DNA of 64,000 nucleotides from a virus: positions 1-64,000 of IMG/VR virus record IMGVR_UViG_3300022932_000001; one strand, given 5' to 3'. Below are positions 7,126 to 14,794 of this stretch, in pieces; the first letter of the stretch is position 1, and every line of letters starts with the position of its first letter. Below the pieces are notes generated by a model. That model did no database searches. It was not told the origin of the DNA and saw nothing but the letters and a program-made list of their open reading frames with translations. The position numbers were made by a program, and so were the translations under genes.

Positions 7126-7990
7126 TCAAAAGGAATCAGGTATTCCACAACCAGCTAGAACAATTATAAAGATTCTAGTACCTCTTATTATTGCAATTAT
7201 CATATTAGCAGTACAACCATTTACTTATGAGAATGTCGATGCTGGAAATGTAGGGATTAAATTAAATCTTTATGGAACAAATAGAGGTGTAGATAAGATC
7301 ACTATTGTTTCAGGAAGAGTGTGGTATAATACCTGGACTACACGTATTGTGGAATTTCCTACATTCATACAAAATGTAGATTACAAACCATTTGCAATTA
7401 ATACTGTAGATGCTGCTAAATTTAATATTGATACAAAAATGCAATATAGAGTATTGTCAGATTCTGTTCCTAGAATATATACAACATTTAGATCTTCTCT
7501 ACAGGAGATACAAGGTGAAGGTAGATATATTCAAACAGCAGTATATGATGCATTTAAGGCTATTGTACCTAAGTATACATCTGACTCATTGATGGCTAAA
7601 AGATCTCAATTTGAAAGTGAAGTTGAAGTTGTATTAAAGGAAAAACTTGGTTCCAGAGGTATATATTTAGAACAATTGACATCTAATATAGATCCACCTA
7701 GATCAATGGCTGATGCAATTGAGGCTAAGAATGCTAGTATACAAGCTAGATTTAAAGCTGAGAATCAAGCTAAACAAGCTGTTGCAGAAGCTACAGTAAT
7801 TAAAGCTAAAGCAGAAGGTGAAGCAGCTGCTACTATTGTTAGAGCTAAAGCAGAATCTGAAGCTAATAGATTAAAACAAGCTACACTTACCCCATTATTA
7901 GTTGAGATGGAAAGAATACGCCGATGGGATGGTACATATCCAACTACAGTAGCTGGTGCTGGTACTAACTTTTTAATGCAGTTAAAATAA
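7112..7990 (+). CDS. SPFH/Band 7 (prohibitin-like) membrane protein
   Basis: A 292-residue protein with one N-terminal membrane segment (about residues 18-36), an SPFH/Band 7 domain (about 40-200; VDAGNVGIKLNLYG, TNIDPPRSMADAIEAKNASI-like region) and an Ala/Glu/Lys-rich coiled coil (about 205-255) with repeated AKAEGEA and RAKAESEA elements, the prohibitin/HflK/HflC pattern. Such proteins build rings or lattices on the membrane and often control AAA proteases such as FtsH. The AAA ATPase gene follows 54 bases later, mirroring the SPFH-AAA pairing known in cells. How it serves the phage is not known; membrane remodelling or interference with host HflKC/FtsH are both possible. Confidence 0.9.
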   Translation: MNNFDQKESGIPQPARTIIKILVPLIIAIIILAVQPFTYENVDAGNVGIKLNLYGTNRGVDKITIVSGRVWYNTWTTRIVEFPTFIQNVDYKPFAINTVDAAKFNIDTKMQYRVLSDSVPRIYTTFRSSLQEIQGEGRYIQTAVYDAFKAIVPKYTSDSLMAKRSQFESEVEVVLKEKLGSRGIYLEQLTSNIDPPRSMADAIEAKNASIQARFKAENQAKQAVAEATVIKAKAEGEAAATIVRAKAESEANRLKQATLTPLLVEMERIRRWDGTYPTTVAGAGTNFLMQLK

Positions 7991-7999
7991 TTAAACGTA

Positions 8000-8029
8000 A
8001 ACCTGGGGAGTTCTAAAACAAACCAGGTT
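8000..8029 (+). promoter_or_regulatory. Hairpin between SPFH and AAA genes
   Basis: AACCTGG at 8000-8006 pairs with CCAGGTT at 8023-8029 around a 16-base loop. No T-run follows, so it is not a classical terminator; an mRNA processing or stabilising element in the SPFH-AAA leader is possible. Confidence 0.4.
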
Positions 8030-8044
8030 AATTAAACTAAAAAC

Positions 8045-9073
8045 ATGGATCAAAAATATTTTAAATCAGGAAATAATTATTTCCTACGTGAAGTAAGTAA
8101 TGTAGAAGACCCTCTACAAGTAGCACTATATGTGTTACAATTCTCTCCTAAAGAAGGATTTTATTTAGAGAAATCAGCAGAAGATTTTCATGTAAATCAT
8201 AAAATATATGGTAAAGATGAAAAAGCATTTACAGAACGTGTAAAGAAAACATTTAATGCTACCAAAGATAATCTTGGTGTATTATTAAATGGAGTAAAAG
8301 GTACTGGCAAGTCAGTTCAATTAAAATTAATAGCTAATCATCTTGAGTTACCTATTATTATTATTCCACAAGCTTATGAAGGTGTAGCAGATTATATTAG
8401 TAAAATACCTTATTCAGTTACTCTTGTATTTGATGAGTTTGAAAAAATGTATCCTGCTAACTATAATAACAATGCTGATATACTTACAGTAATGGAAGGT
8501 GTACTTGCAAATCAATATAGAAGAGTATTCTTATTGACAACAAATAGCACTTATATTAATGATAATCTTCTAGAAAGACCAGGAAGAATTAGATATCATA
8601 GGACTTATGAAGATCTTCCTTTAGAGACAATAGAGGAGATTGTAGATGATCTACTTGAATATAAAGATCTTAGAACTGCTACAATTGATTTCTTATCGAC
8701 TCTTAAAACTATTACTATTGATATAGTAAAGAAAATTGTTGAAGAGGTTAATATCCATAATGAAGACCCTAAAATCTTTGGTAAATATTTTAATATCAAA
8801 AAAGATAGTAAAAAATATGATGTATTAATCATTAATGAGAATGGTACTGAAAAAGTATGGTTTGAAGATGTAGCTTTACCTGTTTTTGATCCTAAAAAGC
8901 CAATTAAAGATCTTAGAGTAAATGGTGAATGGGAAGCTAAAATTATTAGTATTCTTTCTCCAACTATGTTAATTGTTGATGAACAGCTAAATGAAAATAA
9001 TGAACCAGAAGTTCATATTAAGATTAAAATTGTAGATAGAGATAATCTACATAAATCATTTAGAGTTTTCTAG
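8045..9073 (+). CDS. AAA ATPase, BCS1-like
   Basis: A 342-residue ATPase: Walker A GVKGTGKS (83-90), Walker B LVFDEFE (127-133), sensor-1 TTN (165-167) and an arginine-finger motif RPGRIR (178-183), an order typical of BCS1/AAA-type ATPases. The N-terminal 80 residues and C-terminal 130 residues (beta-rich) are not recognised. It follows the SPFH gene, so the two may form a membrane-associated remodelling complex. No protease motif (HExxH) is present, so it is not an FtsH. It ends in TAG. Confidence 0.85.
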   Translation: MDQKYFKSGNNYFLREVSNVEDPLQVALYVLQFSPKEGFYLEKSAEDFHVNHKIYGKDEKAFTERVKKTFNATKDNLGVLLNGVKGTGKSVQLKLIANHLELPIIIIPQAYEGVADYISKIPYSVTLVFDEFEKMYPANYNNNADILTVMEGVLANQYRRVFLLTTNSTYINDNLLERPGRIRYHRTYEDLPLETIEEIVDDLLEYKDLRTATIDFLSTLKTITIDIVKKIVEEVNIHNEDPKIFGKYFNIKKDSKKYDVLIINENGTEKVWFEDVALPVFDPKKPIKDLRVNGEWEAKIISILSPTMLIVDEQLNENNEPEVHIKIKIVDRDNLHKSFRVF

Positions 9074-9104
9074 TCTAGTATCTTCAAAGGATACAATCGT
9101 AAGA

Positions 9105-9112
9105 TAGATTTG
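9105..9112 (+). promoter_or_regulatory. Possible -7 promoter element
   Basis: TAGATTTG matches the Bacteroidota -7 consensus TAnnTTTG in the gap before the main tag-B array. No TTG lies at the expected -33 distance, so support is partial. Confidence 0.3.
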
Positions 9113-9115
9113 ATG

Positions 9116-9135
9116 ACATGGGAGCAATCCCATGT
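9116..9135 (+). promoter_or_regulatory. Leader hairpin before tag-B array
   Basis: ACATGGG (9116-9122) pairs perfectly with CCCATGT (9129-9135) around a 6-base loop, 13 bases before the chosen ATG of the next gene. It has no T-run. It could shape the leader of the array transcript or pair with a regulator. Confidence 0.4.
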
Positions 9136-9148
9136 AAAAACCATAGAT

Positions 9149-9424
9149 ATGAAAACAAAGTATGAAGTAGGAGATATGGCTATTATTGTTAGGTATGATA
9201 AATATAAAGGAGATAAGTCACAGAATAATATAGGTGAATTGGTTTGTATAACTACAGCTGGAAGCTTGACAAGAGCTCCTCAAGTTCTTATAGCTGATGA
9301 TAGAATATTTACACAAGATTCTGTATTTACTTGTGATGTAAATGAACTTTTTCCTATAGAAAAATACATAGAAGTAATAGATATGAATTTAGATAAGTTA
9401 ATAGATAAGTATGGCAAAAGATAA
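9149..9424 (+). CDS. Small SH3-like protein with tag B
   Basis: A 91-residue protein starting MKTKYEVGDMAIIV, a GD-box barrel opening, and ending VIDMNLDKLIDKYGKR (tag B). A TTG at 9110 is in frame, but it would place the leader hairpin inside the coding region and push the GD-box 13 residues from the start, unlike all relatives; I therefore chose ATG 9149. It opens a run of seven tag-B or related genes. Confidence 0.75.
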   Translation: MKTKYEVGDMAIIVRYDKYKGDKSQNNIGELVCITTAGSLTRAPQVLIADDRIFTQDSVFTCDVNELFPIEKYIEVIDMNLDKLIDKYGKR

Positions 9425-9752
9425 TACAATATTTCAACAAGGTAAATACTATATTATTACAGAATTCAAAAAAGGATATGGTAAATCTTTTAGTAATATA
9501 TTTAAAGATCACATATATATATCTAGAAAAAGTGACAATGGATATTTATTTCCAAGACTTGATAGTCTTGGTAGAATAAATTCTGGTATTCACACTAACT
9601 ATATAGAAAGTTATAGAGAAGCAACTAAAGAAGAAATAATTAGATATAGAAAGCTAAAGAAACCTTTTGATATTAATGATAAATCATATATAATAGATGA
9701 TATTAATATGTATTTAGATATATTAGAATTAAAATTTAAAGAAGATGAATAA
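9411..9752 (+). CDS. Small tag-B family protein
   Basis: A 113-residue protein, paralog of the next gene: both have an N-terminal GQCIVI/GKYYII barrel strand, an internal R-x-A-T-x-E-E/A motif (YREATKEEI) followed by YRKLKKPFDINDKSY, and a tag B tail (DINMYLDILELKFKEDE). Start overlaps the preceding tag codons by 14 bases. The function is unknown. Confidence 0.8.
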   Translation: MAKDNTIFQQGKYYIITEFKKGYGKSFSNIFKDHIYISRKSDNGYLFPRLDSLGRINSGIHTNYIESYREATKEEIIRYRKLKKPFDINDKSYIIDDINMYLDILELKFKEDE

Positions 9753-10080
9753 TAGATTTAGTCAAGGACAATGTATAGTAATAACTAAATTAAATACTAG
9801 TTATATATCTTCTAAAGATCAATATTTGAAAGTTAATCATGTATATAAACAAAGAAAAAATTATAACTGTTTATTACCTATGTTAGATAGTAATGGTAAA
9901 GAAAATACACGTGTACATTTTATAAACCCAGCTAATAATTATGATAATGAATGTAGAGCAGCTACCCCAACAGAAGCTGCTAGATATAAGTTACTAAAGA
10001 AACCATTTGATGTTTATGATAATGCTTATTTAATAGAAAAGATGTTTGATGATTTAGATAAATTAGAGAAGAAATTGTAA
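9745..10080 (+). CDS. Small tag-B family protein
   Basis: A 111-residue paralog of the preceding gene, sharing NGK/NGR loops, RAATPTEAARY, LLKKPFDVYDNAY and the tag B tail MFDDLDKLEKKL. The overlap with the previous gene is 8 bases, and the stop overlaps the next ATG by one base. The pair shows that whole cassettes duplicate, and not only the tail. Confidence 0.8.
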   Translation: MNNRFSQGQCIVITKLNTSYISSKDQYLKVNHVYKQRKNYNCLLPMLDSNGKENTRVHFINPANNYDNECRAATPTEAARYKLLKKPFDVYDNAYLIEKMFDDLDKLEKKL

Positions 10081-10427
10081 TGTTTAAAAGAGGAGAAAGA
10101 GTAGTATTAAAGAAATGTGATATAGAAGGTTATAGATTTAACTTTGAATATAACTTATCTAATGATCCTAACACTATAATAGATGAATCTGATGATATTT
10201 ATAATTCACAATATGGTGAAATAGCTAAAGATTGGATAAAAGATAATTCTACTATAGGAGTAAATTGGTATAATTCTAAAGAAGAAATTATAAATACTAA
10301 AGGTCCACTTAATATGTATGTTATCGAGTCTAATGGTAATTTAGTAGAAATTGAACATATACAACTGTATTCTATAGATAAAATTATTAGTGATTTAGAT
10401 ACATTAGAAAATGGACTTAAAGATTAA
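10080..10427 (+). CDS. Small SH3-like protein with tag B
   Basis: A 115-residue protein beginning FKRGERVVLK, with a central VNWYNSKEE strand resembling the VTWYDYNHN of genes at 14782 and 15038, and ending DKIISDLDTLENGLKD (tag B). It appears to be a small beta barrel with an inserted acidic loop (residues 25-50) and the helical tag. The function is unknown. Confidence 0.8.
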   Translation: MFKRGERVVLKKCDIEGYRFNFEYNLSNDPNTIIDESDDIYNSQYGEIAKDWIKDNSTIGVNWYNSKEEIINTKGPLNMYVIESNGNLVEIEHIQLYSIDKIISDLDTLENGLKD

Positions 10428-10740
10428 AAAAGGTGATAAACTAAAATTAGTCAAGACTTTAAATTCTAGATATTTTTATCCAGATGGAAGATTAAAATTT
10501 ACTGAATTGATAGATTATCAATATTTTGAAGTTGATAAACATAAACCTTATCCAGATAAAATTAATTGTTCATTTTGTGAAGGTGAATTTATATTAAAAG
10601 ATGGTTCTAGATCAAAAACTTATAATGTTAATTATAGAGAAAATAAGGATTTTGGTATTGAAGTAGAATTGTATGATTTAATAAAAATTGAAGATATAAT
10701 AAGTAATTTGGATAAACTGGAAAGTAAATATAATGTTTAA
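10411..10740 (+). CDS. Small SH3-like protein with tag B
   Basis: A 109-residue protein beginning KIKKGDKLKLVKT and ending EDIISNLDKLESKYNV (tag B). It has an early DSRYF-like NSRYFYPDG stretch shared with the next gene (DSRYFNEDL), so the two are probably paralogs. It overlaps the preceding tag codons by 17 bases. Confidence 0.8.
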   Translation: MDLKIKKGDKLKLVKTLNSRYFYPDGRLKFTELIDYQYFEVDKHKPYPDKINCSFCEGEFILKDGSRSKTYNVNYRENKDFGIEVELYDLIKIEDIISNLDKLESKYNV

Positions 10741-11050
10741 GGCTGGAGATAAAGTTAGGCTTATAGTTGATAAAGATAGTAGATATTTTAACGAAGATTT
10801 AAGTCATGTACATGAAAATTTAATAGGTTATAAGTATGGGATATTAAAGGATAATTTAACTTATATATATGAGGACCCTGGTACTGAAAAATTTTATGTT
10901 AATTGGTTAGAAATAGGTGGAAACTTTACTAGTGATTGGGGTATATATGATGGATCAAATAAGAAACACAAGTGTGAAATAGAGTTTTATCAATATGATA
11001 TAAATAGAATAGTTAAGAATTTAGAGATATTAGAAAGTAAATATGAGTGA
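10733..11050 (+). CDS. Small SH3-like protein with tag B
   Basis: A 105-residue protein beginning FKAGDKVRLIVDKDSRYF and ending NRIVKNLEILESKYE (tag B). It has a YKYGILKDN strand similar to SAYGII or SRYGIV in the genes at 14534 and 14782, which suggests a common barrel fold. Its ATG lies within the last codons of the previous tag. Confidence 0.8.
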   Translation: MFKAGDKVRLIVDKDSRYFNEDLSHVHENLIGYKYGILKDNLTYIYEDPGTEKFYVNWLEIGGNFTSDWGIYDGSNKKHKCEIEFYQYDINRIVKNLEILESKYE

Positions 11051-11522
11051 ATTTAAAATAGGAGATATAGTAGTCTCACTTATAGATCAAGAATCATCTA
11101 CTAATCAAGAACCTGTTTCCATAAGAGAAGGTTATGTAGGTGAAAATATATCACCATTAGATAATCAAGTAGTATTCTTTGATCAAACAGTCCCTGGAAA
11201 AGGATGTTATAAATCAGAGAACTTTAGATTAGCTACTGATGATGAGAAAGAACAGTTTTTGAAAGGAAGAAAAATAGTAGAACCTGAATCACCATTTGAG
11301 GAAGGAGACGTAATTATTACTACAGGTAAGGTTTCTTCTGTAGAAGGTATTATTCCAGAATCTTTTGAAGCTGGTAAAATATTAGTAATAACTGATATTA
11401 TAAAAACTAAAGATATTAGTAAAGCTATTATGTGGTTTACTAATAGTACACAAGCTTTCAAGTTGATAGATAAATTCAGATTAGCTACACAAGAAGAAAT
11501 TGATAATGAATCAAAACTCTAA
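11043..11522 (+). CDS. Two-barrel SH3-like protein
   Basis: A 159-residue protein made of two similar halves, each starting with a GD-box (FKIGDIVVSL, FEEGDVIITT) and each ending in an FRLAT-x-(D/E)E motif (ENFRLATDDEKEQF, DKFRLATQEEID). It lacks the tag B tail. The FRLAT motif relates it to the RxATxEE motif of the genes at 9411 and 9745, and to its own paralog downstream. Confidence 0.75.
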   Translation: MSEFKIGDIVVSLIDQESSTNQEPVSIREGYVGENISPLDNQVVFFDQTVPGKGCYKSENFRLATDDEKEQFLKGRKIVEPESPFEEGDVIITTGKVSSVEGIIPESFEAGKILVITDIIKTKDISKAIMWFTNSTQAFKLIDKFRLATQEEIDNESKL

Positions 11523-11982
11523 ATTTGTAAATAATACTATCATAGTAGCATTGCTAGATATGAATAGTGTTGATGGTAATGAAAGTATAAAAGAAGGAAC
11601 TGTAGATAGAGTATCAATATCTGGTAGCAGTGGTAAGTTTAGCTGTGATTGGGTTATTGGATTTATAGATAGAAGAGCAACAGAAAGCTACTATAAAGCT
11701 GATAAAGAGATCTATTTTAGGTTAGCTACAGAAAGTGAAATTGAAGAGTTTAATAAAAAAGGAAGATATACAATAGATCAACCTAAATTTAAGATAGGTG
11801 ATAAAATAGTAGCATTAGATGATATTACTACTACTGAAGATGAGTACTCAGTTAAGAAGGGAGAAGAAAGAACTATAGAAGATATAATTGTTAATAAAAA
11901 AGATATTAATAAATCTATATTTTGGTTTCCTGGACATAAAGGAGTATTTACAATGGAAGATAATTTTAAATTAAAAGATTAG
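11506..11982 (+). CDS. Two-barrel SH3-like protein, paralog of preceding gene
   Basis: A 158-residue paralog of the gene at 11043 with the same two-half structure: IYFRLATESEIEEF in the middle, then FKIGDKIVALDD opening the second half, and INKSIFWFPG matching ISKAIMWFTN. ATG 11506 was preferred to ATG 11500; both overlap the previous stop. No tag B is present. The function is unknown. Confidence 0.75.
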   Translation: MNQNSKFVNNTIIVALLDMNSVDGNESIKEGTVDRVSISGSSGKFSCDWVIGFIDRRATESYYKADKEIYFRLATESEIEEFNKKGRYTIDQPKFKIGDKIVALDDITTTEDEYSVKKGEERTIEDIIVNKKDINKSIFWFPGHKGVFTMEDNFKLKD

Positions 11983-11985
11983 ATA

Positions 11986-12387
11986 ATGACTGAAGAATTA
12001 AAAAATGCAGTAAAAAGAGAAGCTGCTCTATTAAGAGCAAATGCTACTCAAGAACAACTAGATAAAATTAATCTAGATGATCTTAATGGTTTATCAGCAG
12101 AATATTGTATATATGGACAGCTTACTGGATCATGTTATAATGATGAAGCTAGAGATCTATTTGCTAAATGTGCTATACCATATAGAAGAGGTATATATAG
12201 TGATTTTAATGAGGGTTCACCAGAACCAGCTGAAGCTACAGCAACATGTTTTGATGAAGCTGGAGAAGCTAGAAAACAAGGTAATCACTCAGCTATTGAG
12301 TATTATATATCTTTACCAGAGAATGAGTATAAATTACAAGGATTAGTAGATTTCTTACAAAATAAAACAAATAAATTAATTTTATAA
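11986..12387 (+). CDS. Hypothetical protein
   Basis: A 133-residue, mainly helical, soluble protein with four Cys (including YCIYGQLTGSC and CAIPYRRG) and several acidic segments. The LSAEYCIYGQLTGSCYND stretch resembles conserved phage hypotheticals, but I can name no family. It follows the two-barrel pair with a 3-base gap. Confidence 0.65.
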   Translation: MTEELKNAVKREAALLRANATQEQLDKINLDDLNGLSAEYCIYGQLTGSCYNDEARDLFAKCAIPYRRGIYSDFNEGSPEPAEATATCFDEAGEARKQGNHSAIEYYISLPENEYKLQGLVDFLQNKTNKLIL

Positions 12388-12399
12388 TTAAAAATAAGT

Positions 12400-12624
12400 A
12401 TGACAATAGCAGAACAAGCAACAGCTCAAGAAAGAAGAGAATTATTACAAAGAATGATTAACTTAAACAAAGTAGAACCTATAGATAGAAGTATCTATAC
12501 TAAATCTGAACAGGATAAAGCTAAGTTGTTTAAACTTAAAAAAGAGTGGCAGGTAAAAATTGATAATGGTTATTTAATCAATACAGTAATTCATTCTGGA
12601 GCATATACTGCAATCGCTGAATAA
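12400..12624 (+). CDS. Small hypothetical protein
   Basis: A 74-residue charged helical protein of unknown function (QERRELLQRMINLNKVEP, KAKLFKLKKEW). The stop overlaps the Nudix start by one base, suggesting coupled translation. Confidence 0.6.
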   Translation: MTIAEQATAQERRELLQRMINLNKVEPIDRSIYTKSEQDKAKLFKLKKEWQVKIDNGYLINTVIHSGAYTAIAE

Positions 12625-13070
12625 TGAAAAGATCAGTTGTATTAATAGTAATGGATACTCAAAGTAGAGTGTTATTACTAAAAAGACCAGAGCATCATAC
12701 TTATGGATCAGAATGGTGTTTCCCTGGTGGAAAAGTAGATTACATAGTTGATGATGTTAAATATCAGATATATGGTACTGATTCACATGGTACTATTAAA
12801 CGTTTTGAAACAGATGATGAAGCTTGTGTAAGAGAATGTATTGAAGAAACTGGTTACGTACCAGCTGTAATACAAGATACATTAGTAACTGCTAGTGATG
12901 GAAAATATTTAGTTAAAGTATTTGTATCCCACGAACGTATAGAAGAAAATGAAGTAACAAAGAAATTTCCTAACAGAGAACATACTGAGTATAGATTCTT
13001 TGCTTTGAATGAATTACCTGAAGATATAGGTAAATTAACTAATAAAATTTTAAAACACGTACAACTTTAA
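12624..13070 (+). CDS. Nudix hydrolase with split Nudix box
   Basis: A 148-residue Nudix-fold protein that should hydrolyse a nucleoside diphosphate linked to another moiety. The second part of the Nudix box is intact: E62, R70, E71, E74, E75, G77 in ETDDEACVRECIEETGY. The Gly (FPGGK, 34-37) that normally lies six residues before E62 is displaced by about 20 extra residues, a beta-hairpin-like insert. The N-terminal strand SVVLIVMDTQSRVLLLKRPE is typical. Likely substrates (dNTP, ADP-ribose, NADH, capped RNA) cannot be told apart from this. It precedes the PAN-like ATPase by 3 bases. Confidence 0.85.
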   Translation: MKRSVVLIVMDTQSRVLLLKRPEHHTYGSEWCFPGGKVDYIVDDVKYQIYGTDSHGTIKRFETDDEACVRECIEETGYVPAVIQDTLVTASDGKYLVKVFVSHERIEENEVTKKFPNREHTEYRFFALNELPEDIGKLTNKILKHVQL

Positions 13071-13073
13071 AAC

Positions 13074-14237
13074 ATGGCTGAAACACAAGACGAAATTATT
13101 GAACAATTAGAAGCTAAGGTTCAAGAATATGAGAATTTATTAGAAGAGACTCTTTCTGATAAAAAAGGATTTGGTAAGATACTAGCAGGTCCTTTTGATC
13201 ATGATGGTAAAAAGTATTATAGAGTTTCTATAGGAAGTGATATATCAATGGTATATGCTGCTGAAGTTAGTATGTTTGATGGATCTCCAATTGATCCAAC
13301 TTTACCTGAAGAAACAGAAGTTATTGTTGTAGGTCAAACTATAGCATGTGTTGTTCCTGAAGAACTTAAAGTTATCATCGAACCACCAGTATTTGATCTT
13401 ATTTCATGGTCTGATATAGGTGGATTTAAATCACAACTTCAAATTATCAGAGATGCTATTGAACTTCCTATGGTAAATGCTAAGTTAGCAGAAGAATTGG
13501 GTGTTCAACCTATCTGTGGTATTCTTTTATATGGAGCTCCAGGTTGTGGTAAAACATATATAGCAAAAGCTATTGCATCTACAGTACTTGGTGCAACTAG
13601 AATTGATCCACAAGCTTTTCAGTATATGAAAGGTGGTGAGATGTTATCTATGTATGTTGGTAAAACTGAACAAGATATTAAGAATTCATTTGCACAATGT
13701 AGAGATTACACTAAACGTACTGGTAAAAAGGCTATTATGTTTATTGATGAAGCTGAAGCATTACTTCCTACAAGAGGTAGCAGAAGATCATCTGATGTAG
13801 AAACTACTATTGTACCAACATTCTTAAGTGAGATGTCTGGTTTTGAAGGTAATAATCCAATTGTTATCTTAGCAACAAATAAAAAAGATGCTATTGATGA
13901 AGCCATTCTTAGAGAAGGTAGGATTGATATTAAAATTGAGATCAAACGTCCTACAGAGCCTGATGCATTAGAGATATTTGAGATTCATCTTAAGAAACTT
14001 AAAACTCATGATGCTGTTGCAGATTTGGCAGAATTTGCATCTTCATCTTTATTTGGATCACCTGCTGCTAAGAAAGTTAGTGGAGCTATGATAGAAGCTA
14101 TCTGTAAAGATGCTATACGTAAAACCATGACTAGAGTAATAGCTACTCCAAAAACTAAGGAAAAAGGAATAACCTTAGATGATATGTCAAAAGCAATAAC
14201 AGCAATAAATACATCATATGTCACTACAAAAGCGTAA
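13074..14237 (+). CDS. PAN/Cdc48-like AAA+ unfoldase
   Basis: A 387-residue AAA+ ATPase with the proteasomal-ATPase layout: an N-terminal coiled coil (about 5-30), a small beta domain (about 35-95) like the OB domain of PAN/ARC, then the AAA core starting with SWSDIGGF. Walker A GAPGCGKT (154-161), pore-loop-1 aromatic in SMYVGKTE (near 194), Walker B IMFIDEAEA (221-229), sensor-1 LATN (266-269) and RxGRID (280-285). The DIGG, pore loop and helical lid match Cdc48/PAN/Rpt proteins much better than ClpX or FtsH. There is no C-terminal HbYX motif (it ends TSYVTTKA), so it may act as a stand-alone protein unfoldase. Bacteroidota have no 20S proteasome, so partner and substrate are open questions. 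Confidence 0.85.
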   Translation: MAETQDEIIEQLEAKVQEYENLLEETLSDKKGFGKILAGPFDHDGKKYYRVSIGSDISMVYAAEVSMFDGSPIDPTLPEETEVIVVGQTIACVVPEELKVIIEPPVFDLISWSDIGGFKSQLQIIRDAIELPMVNAKLAEELGVQPICGILLYGAPGCGKTYIAKAIASTVLGATRIDPQAFQYMKGGEMLSMYVGKTEQDIKNSFAQCRDYTKRTGKKAIMFIDEAEALLPTRGSRRSSDVETTIVPTFLSEMSGFEGNNPIVILATNKKDAIDEAILREGRIDIKIEIKRPTEPDALEIFEIHLKKLKTHDAVADLAEFASSSLFGSPAAKKVSGAMIEAICKDAIRKTMTRVIATPKTKEKGITLDDMSKAITAINTSYVTTKA

Positions 14238-14490
14238 AGGTCAAGAATCTGATCAAGAACAAAGTGGTTTAGAATCTCTTAAAGAGAAGTTCTCTAAAGA
14301 GAAAGCTAAAGTTATAGATACTGAAATATCCCAAGAAGACAGACAAGTTAGATTAACTGTAACTATGGATCAATTCTGTGGGTGTGGAGGAAAAGAAGAT
14401 GTTGAAGTTACAAGAACTGTTCCATGGGATTCTCCATTAAATGATGGAGATAAAGTGGAAGGTTTTCATGACTCTGACGAAATACATTAG
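14218..14490 (+). CDS. Small hypothetical protein downstream of PAN-like ATPase
   Basis: A 90-residue acidic protein with a charged helical N-terminal half and a C-terminal beta part containing FCGCGGKEDVEV, a Cys pair that might bind metal. The 20-base overlap with the ATPase gene and the terminator just behind it suggest the two are co-expressed, so it could be an adaptor or substrate of the ATPase; this is inference only. Confidence 0.65.
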   Translation: MSLQKRKGQESDQEQSGLESLKEKFSKEKAKVIDTEISQEDRQVRLTVTMDQFCGCGGKEDVEVTRTVPWDSPLNDGDKVEGFHDSDEIH

Positions 14491-14497
14491 TAAGATA

Positions 14498-14522
14498 GGG
14501 GACTCAAAAGGTCCCCTTTTTT
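14498..14522 (+). terminator. Rho-independent terminator
   Basis: GGGGAC/GTCCCC stem with a 7-base loop followed by six T. It ends the unit containing the Nudix and PAN-like genes. Confidence 0.85.
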
Positions 14523-14533
14523 AATTTTACATT

Positions 14534-14794
14534 ATGATTCCAGGAGAAAAAAGACAATTAACAGATTTAGGAAGAGAACAATTTAAATTAATAAAATGGG
14601 ATAGTATAGCTAATTCCAGATATGGAATTGTTGAAATAAATTCCTCTGATATAACTTGGTATAATGATCTTAATCAAAATGTAGGAAAAAGTGGACGCTG
14701 TAGAGATGGTTGGCATATTGAATGGGAAGAACCTTATACTATTGAGAAAATTGAAGAGAATTTGGATAAACTAATGAAGAAATGTTTAAGTTAA
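14534..14794 (+). CDS. Small SH3-like protein with tag B
   Basis: An 86-residue protein of a distinct subfamily with the next two genes and those at 17215 and 20927: PGEKRQLT opening, a SRYGIVE strand, ITWYNDLNQNVG (W-Y-D/N hairpin), a short W-containing strand and the tail KIEENLDKLMKKCLS. Its last codons AAA TGT TTA A.. are read in another frame as the ATG TTT AA. start of the next gene. Confidence 0.8.
   Translation: MIPGEKRQLTDLGREQFKLIKWDSIANSRYGIVEINSSDITWYNDLNQNVGKSGRCRDGWHIEWEEPYTIEKIEENLDKLMKKCLS

Noticed and set aside
7410-7592. Alternative-frame open frame inside the SPFH gene
   Set aside because: It is fully inside the well-supported SPFH frame and shows only Leu/His/Tyr-rich shadow sequence.
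9110-9148. TTG start that would extend the tag-B gene at 9149
   Set aside because: It would put a perfect hairpin and a -7-like box inside the coding region and move the GD-box away from the N-terminus, unlike every relative.
12077-12346. Alternative-frame plus-strand open frame inside the gene at 11986
   Set aside because: It lies fully within a normal-looking gene and its translation is a Leu/Gln/His-rich shadow with no domain.
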